DNA from: Henckelia pumila
Taxonomy: Eukaryota; Streptophyta; Magnoliopsida; Lamiales; Gesneriaceae
Direction of reading: 5' to 3'
DNA length: 64,000 nt
NCBI RefSeq assembly: GCF_033568475.1
Contig: NW_027331833.1
Coordinates: 3,224,001 to 3,288,000 of the forward strand
Both the position numbers and the translations under genes were made by a program. The notes under the pieces were generated by a model. It was not told the DNA's origin, made no database searches, and saw only the letters and a program-made list of their open reading frames with translations. Positions within the stretch are counted from its first letter, which is position 1. Each line of letters opens with the position of its first letter. Shown piece after piece: positions 49,616-60,692 of this stretch.

Positions 49616-50400
49616 GTCAAAATATGACTGGCTCAGGGCAGTACCCTGAGGCTAACATCGACGGATCTGATATCGACACTGCCCAATTAGAGATAGTCTT
49701 GGTCGACCCGTATGTCGTCATCTCCAATGTGGTAACCACACGTGAAGATCAATTTCATGTGGATATTAATTTTTCTTGCGACCTGGACGTGTGTGAATGC
49801 TACGATAATGTCCCGTTCGGACATATCGTGTGACCAAGATTCATGAAAAAATCAGTCTGTATGGATATCAAGCAACTCATGGACCCCAAAGAGTCGCGTG
49901 GAATGATCGGTCGGGAGTTGGGAGAGAATGGCCTTTGGACGATCGCAACCGTGGCAAGTTGAGCGAATTCGCATTCAAAGTGTCGAAAGATATCATGAGC
50001 TAGGTTTATGCCTCCGCAGCCCAATGTTTTGTTCATTATTTTTCGTGTTTCGCTGGATCGCAACATACACGTTGACGAGAATGACCCTGAATGCAGGATG
50101 GATCCACCGTTAGATAAAGAAGATTTTGAGATGGTTTTGGCTTCAGATTTCGCGGATTTTGAGATGGTTCCGGCTTCCGTTGATGAATATATATTTGGAG
50201 ATCAAGACCACTCACTACTTGCGAAAGCGAAGACGAGAGTTGTTCCATCTGTCTTGATGATTTCTACTCGGGATGTCAAGTTTTATCGATCGATGCCTAT
50301 ATATTTTTCACCAAGATTGCATCAACAAGTGACTCAAGTCAAGCCATTACTGTCCTATGTGCCGTTTCCAAATGCCTACAGGTTATTGTTGATTAATTAA
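49616..50400 (+). pseudogene. RING-H2 E3 ubiquitin ligase pseudogene
   Basis: Plus-strand coding remains in shifting frames. The N-terminal part reads QLEIVLVDPYVVISNVV...DQFHVDINFSC. A middle part ends KLSEFAFKVSKDIMS. Acidic text DKEDFEMVLASDF follows, then a RING-H2 finger starting CSICLDDFYSG near 50240 and ending HYCPMCRFQMPT near 50345-50385. The finger is broken: the frame shifts between its halves, the central Cys/His pair is not readable, and a TGA stands where RING proteins usually have Trp (INK-stop-LKSSHYCP). Several further stops occur in the middle. Family: plant RING-H2 proteins; a decayed copy. Confidence 0.75.
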
Positions 50401-51369
50401 TTTCTAGCATGTTCAAATATTAAGGAGGGAACCCGATCCGTATAATCTTTATACATACAATATAAACCATATTGTTTCATATATGCATTTTTTTGAAGGG
50501 AAATTAATAGTCATAACAATTGATGTGATCCCAAAATTTCCTTCCAGTGTGTTTTTGAATTCTCCTCCTGTGTTTTCCTGAAAGTCATGAGAAAAATCGG
50601 TTAGGGGGCGACAAGATTTCTCCCGGCGTGACCCCTACGATGCCTAAGTCATGCAGAGAAAACATGAGAGAAAACTAGAAGAAGACGTGAGATAACATCA
50701 TGGGGAAGAAAGTGCAGAATCTCTCTTCCCACGTTGTGTGTAATCAGGAAGAAACAGTATAAATATATATCTTAGAAACTTCCCTGATATTTTGATTAGT
50801 AAACCGTTTACCCATGAGCTGTGTGGCCTACTTGAGAGGATAAGACCCATGATCTGAGATGTTGCCCGTGCTCTGATAATATTGACAAATCTAGACCCAA
50901 GTTTAGATAGCGAATACGTGACGGGCCCATATCCATGATAATAATTATTAGACACCAACCATCACCGATAAACTGCTTATTATCACAAATTCAAGTTTAA
51001 GTTCATGTGAAAAATAGATACATCTCGAGATATCGTCAGATGATATCTCGAGATATATCCGAGGGAATGACTACACCTCTCTTAAGAAGTCGGGCTAGAT
51101 TCACCACTGGCTGTCCCGATTTGTTCACTCTATCCATGAACTTAGACAGGAATGCATCAATCACCCTCCTGAAGTCGAATCGATGAGTCAGGTGAGAAGA
51201 TTCCATGCATGCAAGGCCGAGAGAATGGCCATGGACTTGTGTTTGACGAGGGGTTGAATTAAGATAATAATTGTTGAAGAACATAAAGATCCTCGGGTTT
51301 GGCTCGATATAGTCGTTGAATACTGAGTAAGTAATCAAATAATCTCCCATGCCAAGTCGATAGACTTGT
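50401..51369. other. Unassigned stretch with a minus-strand open frame
   Basis: 51350-51036 (minus) is open for 104 codons (GLACMESSHLTHRFDFRRVI, FMDRVNKSGQPVVNLARLLK). I do not recognise it. TTATCAGAGCACGGG near 50880 (minus) resembles a copia primer site, and CCCCTACGATGCCTAAGTCA near 50632 is of a type seen in LTR elements, so part of this may be retroelement debris. Confidence 0.35.
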
Positions 51370-54300
51370 TGAAACGACCCCTACCTTTACTATAATTAAT
51401 AATTAAATAAAATACAGATTTTTCAAAAAATTTCGGCATGACCTATCTGTTTATATTAAAACTTACCTGTCACAGACAGCAACCTAAAAATACAACCAAC
51501 AACACAGATAGACAAGACCGAAAAAAATGAACGAGAATCTAAAGAAAGGGATACGACATTTCAAACACCCAAAGATTTAACAATTTAATATTTTCATGCC
51601 AACAACAAATCAAAAGATTAGTACACTTACATTTACTCAACAAACAAAATAACTACTTCTAAACATTTAAGTTTGAATAAAATTTGCGGAAGACTAGCAC
51701 AGGTCGGAGGGATGTGTCGTGCCTGCGTTGCAGTCCACTCGAGAGTCATGCCCCTCAATCTCAACAAAGTCTAACCTAAACCAAAAATATTAGTGTAAAT
51801 AACAAGGGTTCAAAATACATGCGGCATACTAAAAATAATACTAATATACAATGAACTTACACGAACGAAATACAATACATGCCGAAGTAGAACATTCACA
51901 ATATAAAATGAAAATATGACATTCATGAGCAATTTCATTTTCAATTATATTGTGAATTTAGATCCTCGATTGTGACTATGGTTTTGATCGATCAATGGCT
52001 ACAGTACTATGCCGGAAAGGACGCCGAGATCTCTTCCGACGTCACATTGCCCCTTTCCTCTGATTTTGTAGGGGAGCCAAGATGATTCTCAGCCGCACAC
52101 TACACGCCTGATTTGGTAGGGGAGCCGAGATGTTTTCCGACCGCGCACTACACGTCTGATTTAGTAGAGGAGCTGAAATGTCTCCCAGCCGCACACTACA
52201 CGTCTAATTTTGGCAAGTGAGCCAGGGCATCCTCCGACCGACGTTGCACGTCTAAGTCACAACCAACTCACCTTATTAATTTACTTTACATTTAATTTAA
52301 CATTTTTCACAATTAACTTTTCATCTTTTCATCTTTTCATAATTTATACTTCGGGACTAGAACATGAATAATTTGAAGTTTACTCACGCGAAGGATAAGA
52401 GCATTGAATGAATGTAATGACACGATCCAGAAAAATAATATAAACTTTGAATTAATGGATGAATGACATGTAGGTGGCCACCATTAAACTTATAGACATT
52501 CCTAGAACCACTTAGACTTATCCCACAATGGGTCGAACCGACACCTCATAAACATTCTAAACTAGCTCATACACTAGCTCATTCTTATCCAAAATACTTC
52601 CCGTTCGAACCGACACCTCATAAACATTCTAAATCACCCATAGGATCAGTCCTTAACCTTTAATGCAAGCCCGAGCATCCCGTTCAATTTAGGTTCCCGG
52701 ACAGCCCCTAAACTTCCCGAAAAACTGCTCTTGACACTTCAACTTAAACCACCCTTTTCCTACCCAAAACTTATCCGAATTAAGCCCAATTTGAACCAAC
52801 ACGACCCCAACATCATACACATTAAGAAAATTCAGGGAACCCCCTGTACAGGGCTTTAAAACTCCAATATCATATCCAATTTCTAAAGGCAAACCGCGTA
52901 GAACAAGAAAATCTTCTCTAGCCATTCAATATCTAAAACCTTCAAAACACTTTTCTCAATGACTACTCCACAATTCAACCATAAAAACAACTTCTAGGAC
53001 CTCCCTAATGACCATCAAGTGCCCTTGAGTTAGCCACGTGCCCGGTGCTAGCTCAAGACAAATTTTTAACCCGACAAGTTTCAGCCGGTCAATCCAATCG
53101 CCGAAACCAAGTTCCTATTCTAATTTCCTCCAAGTTCAGCTCTTAACACCCATCAAATACACAACCAAGGACACATTTAAACCTTAATAAATCGATATAG
53201 GCAGCCCCTTCACTCACTCATCCATCACTTCAAAATTCAAGTTCAATTCCCCACAATTTCAAGTCGAATTTGAAATTTTTTGATATATAACTTCAAGGAC
53301 ATAAAATAACATGATATATAACTCATATCCACCCAAAAACACATGCATTAGGATCGAGTTTAGCCAATGAAAATTCTGATTTTTCTTCAAATTCTCAAAA
53401 AACTACAATAAGATGCATGTTTATATCTCAAATCAATCCACAACACATCCTAGCAACAAATAGATGCAAATTTCAAAATCCACCCAAATGCCTACTGATA
53501 TTTTCATCAAAAATCATCCCATACACATGTATATACTAAAAATTTTGAAGTAACCAAGATTTAAATAAAGAAAATACTATTCTATGCTTGATGTTTCAAA
53601 AAGGGCACAAAATTTTGCCTCAACTTGGGAATGAACAAGAAATGGAGAAGGGAAGCCCTGAAACCTCACGTCCAGCTTCTGAAGGGACTTTCAAGGAGTG
53701 ACTTGAGGTCGGCACGGTGGTAGTTGGTGGTCGGCGGAGGCCGGAGTTGAGTCTTGGAGGGAGGCCAACGAGTTTCTAGGCTTGAGAAAAGAGGGGCGGC
53801 GGCTCTTGAGGGGGAAATGGGAGAGAAAGAGACGTGTGTGTGTGTGTGTGTGTATGTGTGTGTGTGTTCTAGGGTTTAACTTGTGTGATAGATGTGTATA
53901 TGTGTATGTATAGGTAGGTGGTGTGAGTGTGGTGTAGGTGAAAAGTGGTAGTATACTTATAAAAGTGTCATTCTTGCCATTACAACTTTAGCTACAATTT
54001 TTGCACCTATTTTAAATTTCTAAGTTTAAAAGTCCTAAAATTAAATTTAAGAATTGAATGTTTTACTAGTCCGGGTTCGAAAATGCTAATTTTAAGAAAT
54101 ATTGAAAATTATGCTCAAGAATGCACTTACGCGATTTTTGGCACTCGAAAAATTCTAAAAGTAAAAATCCCATTTATTTTCTTCAACTTCCCTAAATTCT
54201 AACTCCCAAATTAAATTTTAAGGTTTTACCACCAAGTCCACCATCACCGTGTACCGGAGTCGGAGGTCACTGAACTCAAGAATAATTTCTTAATAATTAA

Positions 54301-54990
54301 ACAAATAGACATCTGAAGGAATTTAAACACTAACTTAGAAATTAAAATCAACACTTTAAATATTTTGACGTCACAACAATAAATAAAATATTTAAATAAT
54401 AAACAGAGCGATTAAAATAATTTAAACAAACTAGATTAACATTTAAAAGAAATTTAAATAAACACACACGCGAAATAAAAACCTTTAAAACGATTTGGAT
54501 AGTTAAAAATATTTAAATAAATAAGCTAGACATTTAAAATGATTTAAAGTAACTAACGCTAAACTTAAGTTATTTAAAATAAATAAGTTGAACAATCAAA
54601 AATATTTAAATAAATAAGTTAAACAGTTTAAATCATTTAAATGACTATCCAATAAACTTAAGTCATTTTAAATAAATAAGCGGGACAGTTAGGATCATTT
54701 AAATGAATAAAATAAATAATTAAAATTATTAAATTAAGCAAGTTTAAACCTTTAAAATATTTAAAACAATTAAGTTGCACAATAAAAATCATTTTGACAA
54801 ATAAACTTAAACAATTAAAAACATTAATTAAATAGTTAATACAATAAAAATCATTTGAATAAATAATTAATATTTTATTAGCAAATGATTCAGATAAAGA
54901 ATTTTAGATCGATTAAACTTAAAAATAATAATCATAATATTTATTTAATTAAATGCTTGCGATTTAGTAGATTGGATTTTAGGTGCTACA
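51370..54990 (-). repeat. Gypsy solo LTR, 3621 bp
   Basis: On the minus strand it begins TGTAGCACCTAAAATCC (54990) and ends GGGGTCGTTTCA (51370). The exact duplication CTTGT is on both sides (51365-51369 and 54991-54995). Inside: a ~58-bp tandem repeat with GGGGAGCCGAGATG and CACACTACACGTCT (52040-52250, about three and a half units), a (GT)n tract at 53837-53868, and an AT-rich block of AATAAATAAGTTAAACA-like words (54290-54960). No coding of note. Confidence 0.9.
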
Positions 54991-54999
54991 CTTGTAGTA

Positions 55000-55935
55000 C
55001 TGAACGTGTCGGGCTTTAGTAAATACCAATGAGCTGGTCGGGCTTATAAGAGGTGTCAGGGCCTCATGCCTCCTGAACTTTGAGAGATGTCGGGGCCTCG
55101 TATTTCTCGGGCTTTATAGAGTGCCATGGCCTAGCTTACCCTGGATTTTATGGGATGTCAAGGCTTAGAATACCTTGGGCTTCATATGGTGCCAGGGCTT
55201 AGACTACTCTGGGCTTTTAATAAGTGCCGGGGCCTCGTGTCTCCCGAGATTTATAGGGTGCCAAGGCTTAGATTACCTTGGGCTTTATATGATATCAGGG
55301 TTTAAACTACCCTGGGCTTTTAATAGGTGCCGGTGCCTCGTGTCTCCCAGGCTTTATAAGGTGCGAAGACTTAGATTATCTTGGGCTTTGATAAGTGTCG
55401 GGGCCTCAAATCTCCCGGGCTTCATAAGATGCCAAGGCTTAGATTACCTTGGGCTTTGATAGGTGCTGGAGCCTCATATCTCCCCGGCTTTATAAGGTGC
55501 CAAGGCTTAGATTACCTTGGGCTTTGATAGGTGTCGGGACCTCGTGTCTCCCAGGCTTTATAAGGTGCCAAGGCTTAGACTACCTTGGGCTTTGATTGGT
55601 GCCGGGGCCTCATATCTCCTGGGCTTTATAAGGTGCCAAGGCTTAGATTACCTTGAGCTTCATATGATGCTAGAGTTTAGACTACCCTGGGATTTTAGAT
55701 TGTGCCAGGGCCTCATGTCTCCTGGGCTTTGAGAGGTATCGGGGCCTCATGTCTCCTGGGCTTTAGAGAGTGGTGTCAAGACTTAGAATACCCTAAGCTT
55801 TATATAAGTGCCCGGGCCTCAAATCTCCGGGGCTTTAAATAGGTGTTTGGGACTCAAATCTCCGGGACTTCAAATAGCTGGATGTCAGGGCCTTAAAACT
55901 CCTGGGCTTTAAATAGGTGTCCGGGCCTCATATCT
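55000..55935. repeat. Minisatellite, 34-35-bp monomers in ~69-bp dimers
   Basis: Alternating monomers GGTGCCAAGGCTTAGATTACCTTGGGCTTT and GGTGCCGGGGCCTCGTGTCTCCCGGGCTTT, about 27 in all. The word GGCTTAGATTACCTT recurs at ~69-bp spacing between 55366 and 55504. Units are diverged at both ends and most regular in the middle. Confidence 0.9.
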
Positions 55936-56222
55936 CCGAGTTTCTGTACCACGACGTCGAGCCGACCGTCGAGATACCGATCCGTGTGGAGCTACGAGAT
56001 CTCCACAACTGGGAAGAAGCACGTGAAGAACTGGATGAGGTGTTGGAAGATTTTCCCATGTCTTACGAGGTGCGTGACGAATTGACGAGCTTCGCAGCCG
56101 ACACCACCAAGGATATCCTCCTCTCCTCCGGCGGCCACCGTGTTCTGCATCTCCAAATCCCTTTTGATGTTGTGCACGAACATATTTTTCAAGATGATGT
56201 GAATTGTGTTAAGTTCTGCTAG
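55930..56222 (+). pseudogene. N-terminal fragment of a RING-family protein, partial
   Basis: Open plus-strand frame entering from the minisatellite: VEPTVEIPIRVELRDLHNWE, ELDEVLEDFPMSYEVRDELT, SFAADTTKDILLSSGGHRVL, HLQIPFDVVHEHIF, then a stop at 56220-56222. The ELTSFAADTTKDIL stretch resembles KLSEFAFKVSKDIM of the broken RING-H2 copy at 49616-50400, so I take it as a piece of the same family. No RING finger is present. No clear start codon of its own. Confidence 0.5.
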
Positions 56223-56872
56223 CTAGGGTTGAATGAGCTAGAATCTTTTGGAACATGATTATATATGTATTGAAAGGAGTTACCATATAATAATTCTTTC
56301 CATTAATATTGTATCGGTTTATATGATTATATACTTGGTCGAATTCGGATTGATCAAAGGGAAAATATATGGATCATGTGTTATATAATAATTACTGAGA
56401 AAATTCTTGATCATGTATATATAGTTTTATTTAGTTCTTCCACTTGTATACAAGTTGTGTTTCTAAGATTAGCAATTCCATTCTAATAAATAGAATTTCA
56501 TCATATTTCGTTTTACGTTGCAACCAATTGAACTGCTCACGCATTCGATGGATAATAGATTGACTTTTGATTTATGTACGTACATGGAGTTTTGGGGTTC
56601 CTAAAAATATTTATGAGAGCAACACTGATTCTGCGATTCGCCCGCGGGTACATGAAGAATATAAACTATATCTAGTTGTGTTTCTAAAATTAGCAATCCT
56701 CTTATGTAAGATTCTATTGAAGAAAATTGATTTGCAATGGATTCATTATAGATACTAGCTTATTTGCACACATCCATATTGTGTGCAACGAAAAATTGAT
56801 TTTTTCATTAAATTTAATTTCAATAAAAAAAATCTAATAAATTTATGGTAACAAAAAATAAGATGTTTTTGG

Positions 56873-56911
<39 letters not shown>

Positions 56912-57079
56912 TAGTTAAAAGACAATGAATTATATTAGTTATTTCCCATTTTTTTTCAAATAATTTAAAAATTCAAAATAGATAAATAGATGAAAATTAA
57001 GGCTGTTATACCAAGAGACCATGCAATTTTTCTAAGGTCGTCTTACTTAATAAATAGATATATATATAGATGATTGATC

Positions 57080-57116
<37 letters not shown>

Positions 57117-57797
57117 TTATTATATTAAAAATGTAAGTTAAATTGTGTATTGTCCAAATTGTCTTTATTTTAATTTATTGCTTTAATTAAATTGGTGTTT
57201 GTACTTTGTATACACATTAATTTTGATTTTTTATGTATCCACTAAATTTTTTCATTGTATTTCCACTAAATTAAAAAGCTTTTTTATTCGAATTCTATCG
57301 TGAATTGTATATTGTCCAAATTGTCCTTAAGTTTAATTTTTTTCTTAAATTGTTGTTTGTATCCACATTAATTGTGAGTTTTTATGTATTTACTAAATTT
57401 TTTCATTATTTTTTCCCTAAATTAAAAAGTTTTTTTATTCGAATTTCATCGTGAATTGTGTATTGTAAGTTTCTTTTTTGAATACCACCGTGTTTAGTGG
57501 AGATAGAATGGAAAAATTAAAAATTTACTTATCATCATTACCTAATTGGATTAAAAAAACAATAGTAGTTGATAGCATAAAAATAATTAAAAATAATGCT
57601 AACAATGTTATCAATCTTTTATTTTAAAAAATGAATGTGTCTACACACACAGTATTATTAAATTTACAATCTCGATTCTAATTTTTATTCAATAATATTT
57701 AGATAACTATATTATTTATTTTAAAGTAAAAATATAATAATATTAATTAAAATAATTAGTTATGTAAAATACTTAGATAATAGCAATAACCTTATAA
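56223..57797. other. AT-rich intergenic DNA with microsatellites
   Basis: (ATA)n at 56877-56912 and (TTA)n at 57078-57118. A ~130-bp direct repeat: GTGTATTGTCCAAATTGTC near 57144 and GTATATTGTCCAAATTGTCC near 57305, each followed by similar TTTATGTATCCACTAAATTTTTTCATT text. No gene seen. Confidence 0.6.
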
Positions 57798-58449
57798 GGT
57801 CATCTTCAACCCAAAACTCTATTTTAAAGCAGCTTTATTCTAAAATAGTGCAATTTTTGCACCAAATATAACATTCATCTCCAACCCACTTGCTTCAAAT
57901 TTTACTGTAAAAGAAATATTCTCGGAATATTTCTTTTACCTTACTTTTTTATATTACTTTTTATTATTCATAAACATATATATTTATACATTTCTTTAAT
58001 TAATTATATTGCATATAATTTTTATTATAGAATAATATAATTAAAATGATAAATATATTAATTTCATATTATTATAATAATATATTATAAGAAATTATAC
58101 ATAAATTATTCCAAATGATTAAACATATTATAAGAAATTGAACATAAATTATTAAATATTTTAATTATTATAACACAAAATATTTATTTTATAAATAATA
58201 CATTAATTACAAATCATTATTAATATTTATAATCTTATTTTTAAATTATTATTATTTTATATTAATTTAATAAAAATATTTATTATATAAATAATAAATA
58301 ACAATAAAAAAAATAAAAAAAAAAAAGACAAAGGCCCCTGCGTCAAATTTGACGCAGGGACCAAAATCATTGGACGCTAAAGTAGCGTCCAGGGTTGGAG
58401 ATGCCAACCCTGCTTCAAACGCTATTTTGAAGCAGGGTTGGAGATGCCC
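57798..58449. mobile_element. PIF/Harbinger-type MITE, about 650 bp
   Basis: Ends GGTCATCTTCAACCCAAAACTC and (reverse complement) GGGCATCTCCAACCCTGCTTC are inverted repeats of the GGGCATCTCCAACCC form widespread in plants. Flanks TAA/AAA could be a decayed 3-bp duplication. A second GGGTTGGAGATGCC lies 50 bp inside the right end. The interior is very AT-rich and has no coding. Confidence 0.75.
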
Positions 58450-58984
58450 AAAGAGAAGAACAATTAATTAAAGAGAAATATTACAGATAATAAGAAACGA
58501 ATTGAGGTTTTTTACAAAATACATCGATCGAAATATGATGCAATTTGCTGGTATATACACCATGTCCCATGTTAATCCACAAGTTCCTCCATATTCAAAT
58601 GCTCTACAGTTTGACAATAACCTAAGATAAGTGCGACTCACAAAATCACACTTCTGCACCAAGCCTTTAATCAGCAAACACTTGCATAAGCTATAAATCC
58701 TGTGCTAAAACATATTCAAATCCAGTCACATTTGTTTCGTGCATTGAAACTTTACTTTCTGGGGTACTGATTTGCTTCCAAAACTATTTGTTGTCCCCAT
58801 AATTCTAATGATACTCGATTTCTTCAAGTGGCGAATCACTCACACATGCTGCACCACACATGCGGACCTTTAATTAACTGAAAGCTACCAGAAAGGAAGC
58901 CTTACCTGTGATTCAAAGAAAGCCAATATTATATAAGGAACTAGGAGAGACACTAGACCTGATTGAATGAGAGATATACGACAT
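58450..58984. other. Spacer between MITE and ABCB pseudogene
   Basis: Nothing recognised. Confidence 0.3.
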
Positions 58985-60460
58985 GCAGTTTGCTTGCCCA
59001 TCCAAGAAAGAAGATTAGATTCTTCAAGGATTTACATGATCAATTCCAGAAGGAAAGGTGATGACACCCGTTGGAAGTGGTTGCGGAAAGAGCACCATCA
59101 TGTTCCTCATAACAAGATTTTAGAATCCAATAAAAGGTACTTACTGAGTTGTCCAAGCAATCAACTAAAATCCTGTATTTCTTCATGTTACAGAAGGATT
59201 ATATCCACAGCCAGGAGCATTATCCCAGACGGAATGTCTTTTATTTTCCAGGGTACGTCCCCCATCGCCATCGCAACGACAGTCAGCATGAAAGTCAGCA
59301 GGATGATAGACCGTTCTGTCCTACCATGTCACTTTATTGGTGGGTCAATTCAAACCATCTCACCGGAAGGATTTTCACATGACAATGATGCAGCTTATTC
59401 AGACGCTGTTGCCCTTACAGTGCCCAGCAACAAACATAAAACGGTTGCCTCTTTTTTCCACGAAAAGCGTGTGATTGAGAAGGCAAAAGTGATTGGAAGA
59501 AGCCACTTATCAAGCAAGAGAAGCAGAAAATACCGGATAATTCAAGTTACATCTCTTTGCTCATGGAATTTGCTCATGTCTTGCATATGGTATACATCAA
59601 TCATAGTTGAGAGAAGTCAACCAACCTTCAAGAACGCGAAAATATGATATTCTCTCTCAAGGTACCTTCAATCACGGAATTGCAGACATTAATACCAACT
59701 GATTTCTCTGCCATGAGTATCTTAATATCTGTGTCCCAAACCCTTGCTCGAGGGACAGAAATCAAACCAGACTCTCCGAAGCAGTCAACACATCGAAGCA
59801 TTAAGACGAAGTTCATGAGTTTCGAAACGTCCAGTTCTCTTGCCTCTTGAGACCACAAACGTTTATATATTAGACTTCCGCCTTGAAATTGAACCAGGAT
59901 CAAAAGATGCCCTTGCTGGGGCATGTGGATACAAGAAATCTTCTTTTTTCTCGGATTTTTTATGATGCCAAAGGTGAGATTCTCAACGGAATGACATTAG
60001 AGATTACAATCTGATAAAATTGAGGACAAATTGGATTGGTGCAGCCGAGCCACTCCTCTTCAGTTGCTCGAGACAAAATGGGAAATGAAAAGGCACCTGA
60101 AGCTGAAATGATACAGGTGCCAACAGATGAAAACCTAAATGAAGTTATAAGCAACATGCCCAAAGAATACAATGCATAGGTAGGGGAAAAGGGGTGCCAA
60201 CTTACTGGCGGACAATACCAAAAAATAGCCATAACAAGAGCACCTACTGAAAAAACCTGCAATGATGCTCCTTGATGAATCAACAAGTGCACTAGATGCA
60301 AAGTCTAAAAGGGCCATCATGATTCTTTGGAATCTTCAAAACTGCAAAAATACGTTTCGAAGATACAAACAGGCTTTCAGCAGTAACTAATTCAATTTCC
60401 ATGGCCATCGTGGACAACGGCAAGGTTGTGGAAATGAGTACCAAGCAACCCTTATAGTAG
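58985..60460 (+). pseudogene. ABCB (MDR/P-glycoprotein-like) transporter pseudogene
   Basis: Pieces of an ABC transporter of subfamily B in plus orientation. First nucleotide-binding domain start: MQFACPSKKED, then SIPEGKV and the Walker A GSGCGKSTIM near 59070-59100. Second membrane-domain remains: AIATTVSMKVSRMI, NDAAYSDA and HKTVASFFHEKRVIEKAK (59260-59490), then SQTLARGTEIKPDS near 59730. Second NBD: FYDAKGEIL, QIGLVQ, EYNA-stop-VGEKGCQLTGGQYQKIAITRA (signature LTGGQ), MLLDESTSALDAKS (Walker B, 60263-60305) and IVDNGKVVEMSTKQPL-stop at 60460. Stops, frame shifts and lost segments throughout; most of the ~1250-residue protein is missing. Convergent with the protease gene 230 bp away. Confidence 0.85.
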
Positions 60461-60692
60461 CAAATGACGGAGTTCACTCAAGGTTTTCAGGCTCCAGAAT
60501 ATAACAGAAGGTTAAAATGTCTACATCAACAGCAATATACAGAAAGTTGCCTTGAGATTCCATTAATTTGTTGATGTTTTACCATGCCACGTGTACAAAA
60601 AATTATATTGATTAGCTTGGATTCATGTCAGCTGTGGTCATCCGATGGAAAAATAACATGGTACATAGAAACACCCAGTTCAAAATTGCAAA

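Noticed and set aside
55175..55732. Open frames with repeated LPWA and CQGLDYLGL text, as a repeat protein
   Set aside because: They are translation of a minisatellite; the unit length is not kept in multiples of three throughout and there is no start, splice or homology support.
58967..59647. A 226-codon open plus-strand frame as a new gene
   Set aside because: Its reading is mostly out of frame with the ABCB motifs that appear in the other two frames; the length is chance within a decayed gene.
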